Shown: positions 63,621 through 64,000 of the stretch, in pieces | Layout of the letters: each line of letters begins with the position of its first letter | Numbering within the stretch: the stretch's first letter is position 1 | Source of the DNA: Laburnicola sp. R22_1 | Lineage: Eukaryota > Ascomycota > Dothideomycetes > Pleosporales > Didymosphaeriaceae | NCBI GenBank assembly: GCA_014281115.1 | Contig: JACONQ010000001.1 | Location: forward strand, 434,001-498,000 | Length of the DNA stretch: 64,000 bases | Direction: 5' to 3' | The notes under the pieces: model-generated | Database searches by the model: none | What the model was told of the DNA's origin: nothing | The model's input: only the letters and a program-made list of their open reading frames with translations | Position numbers and translations under genes: made by a program

Positions 63621-64000
63621 AAAAATGCGCGTTCGAACTGCTAAGCGAGCTTGGCGGTCTTGGCGCATAAATAGATATAAATAAATAAATAAATAAACGT
63701 GCCTACAAGGCTACACCGAGTACATACACCTATGCTCTGTTGAAGTTTCGTTGGCGTTAAACCTCGTATTCCGCAGCACTAATTCTGGCATGAACCCTGA
63801 AGTGTAGATAGAACCTTACATGGGATAGTCTATGATTCTCTTGGCACTAGTAGATATTATGATGTAGTAGTAGCTATGTGTGCAAGTAGTATCTACTTTC
63901 GCTGCATCTAAAGGTGCCTAAGATAAAGTCGTGCGCGCATGTTGCTAGATGTTTTCATACAATCTAACATCCATCCTCAGATCTGCCGCTTCTTGCTATC
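63621..64000. other. Right edge, no gene assigned
   Basis: ATAA microsatellite at about 63666-63690. The last 24 bases on the minus strand could encode the end of a protein (SKKRQI then stop), too short to support. Confidence 0.35.

Noticed and set aside
63977..64000. Possible C-terminus (SKKRQI stop) of a minus-strand gene at the right edge
   Set aside because: Eight codons are too few to support a gene.
1..64000. CRISPR array or bacterial operon structures
   Set aside because: Spliceosomal introns and fungal families throughout. Tandem repeats found are minisatellites without unique spacers.

Overview
The window is nuclear DNA of a filamentous ascomycete (Pezizomycotina). A Dothideomycete is most likely, but that is inference. 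The evidence is many 45-80 nt GT-AG introns with CTRAC/CTAAC branch sites, a gene roughly every 2-3 kb, fungal-only families (Zn2Cys6 regulators, GH88, Cip1-like, DUF2264, TIGR-type MFS) and transposons carrying RIP-like lesions.

The left part (1-12 kb) is core genome: the start of a Syp1/FCHo F-BAR gene, a CDK-like kinase, Mo25/Hym1, a triose-phosphate/nucleotide-sugar type transporter, a cytochrome b561 protein, and a GMC oxidoreductase with an apparent frameshift. From 12 to 25.4 kb lies a coherent catabolic cluster: a secreted Cip1-like lyase-fold protein, a secreted GH2 glycosidase, a Zn2Cys6 regulator, an intracellular GH88 unsaturated-uronyl hydrolase, an MFS anion symporter and a DUF2264 protein. 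Together they suggest use of a uronic-acid-containing polysaccharide: extracellular cleavage, uptake of an unsaturated oligosaccharide, then cytosolic hydrolysis, under a resident regulator.

From 27 to 38 kb core genes resume: a WSC/Mid2-like wall sensor, mitoribosomal bS18m sharing a divergent promoter with a CIA84-like PPR protein, a two-repeat secreted protein preceded by an 18-bp minisatellite, and a CorA/Mnr2 Mg2+ transporter beside a one-exon remnant of an MFS gene.

From about 38.5 to 54.8 kb the window becomes accessory: hypothetical and secreted cysteine-rich ORFs, a 745-bp hAT-type MITE with a perfect 8-bp target duplication, two pogo/Fot1-type elements (2,125 and 2,124 bp, TA duplications), SINE-like short repeats with 13-bp duplications, minisatellites and genes broken by amber codons. 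One pogo element splits a host gene whose frame rejoins exactly if the insert is removed. Premature stops in the better pogo copy are all TAG.

The right part (55-60.4 kb) returns to core genes: MARVEL protein, complex I 24-kDa subunit, an 8-cysteine small secreted protein and a Hep59/Tls1 splicing factor. It then ends in a very AT-rich, repeat-degenerate block (about 62-63.5 kb) holding a probable solo LTR.
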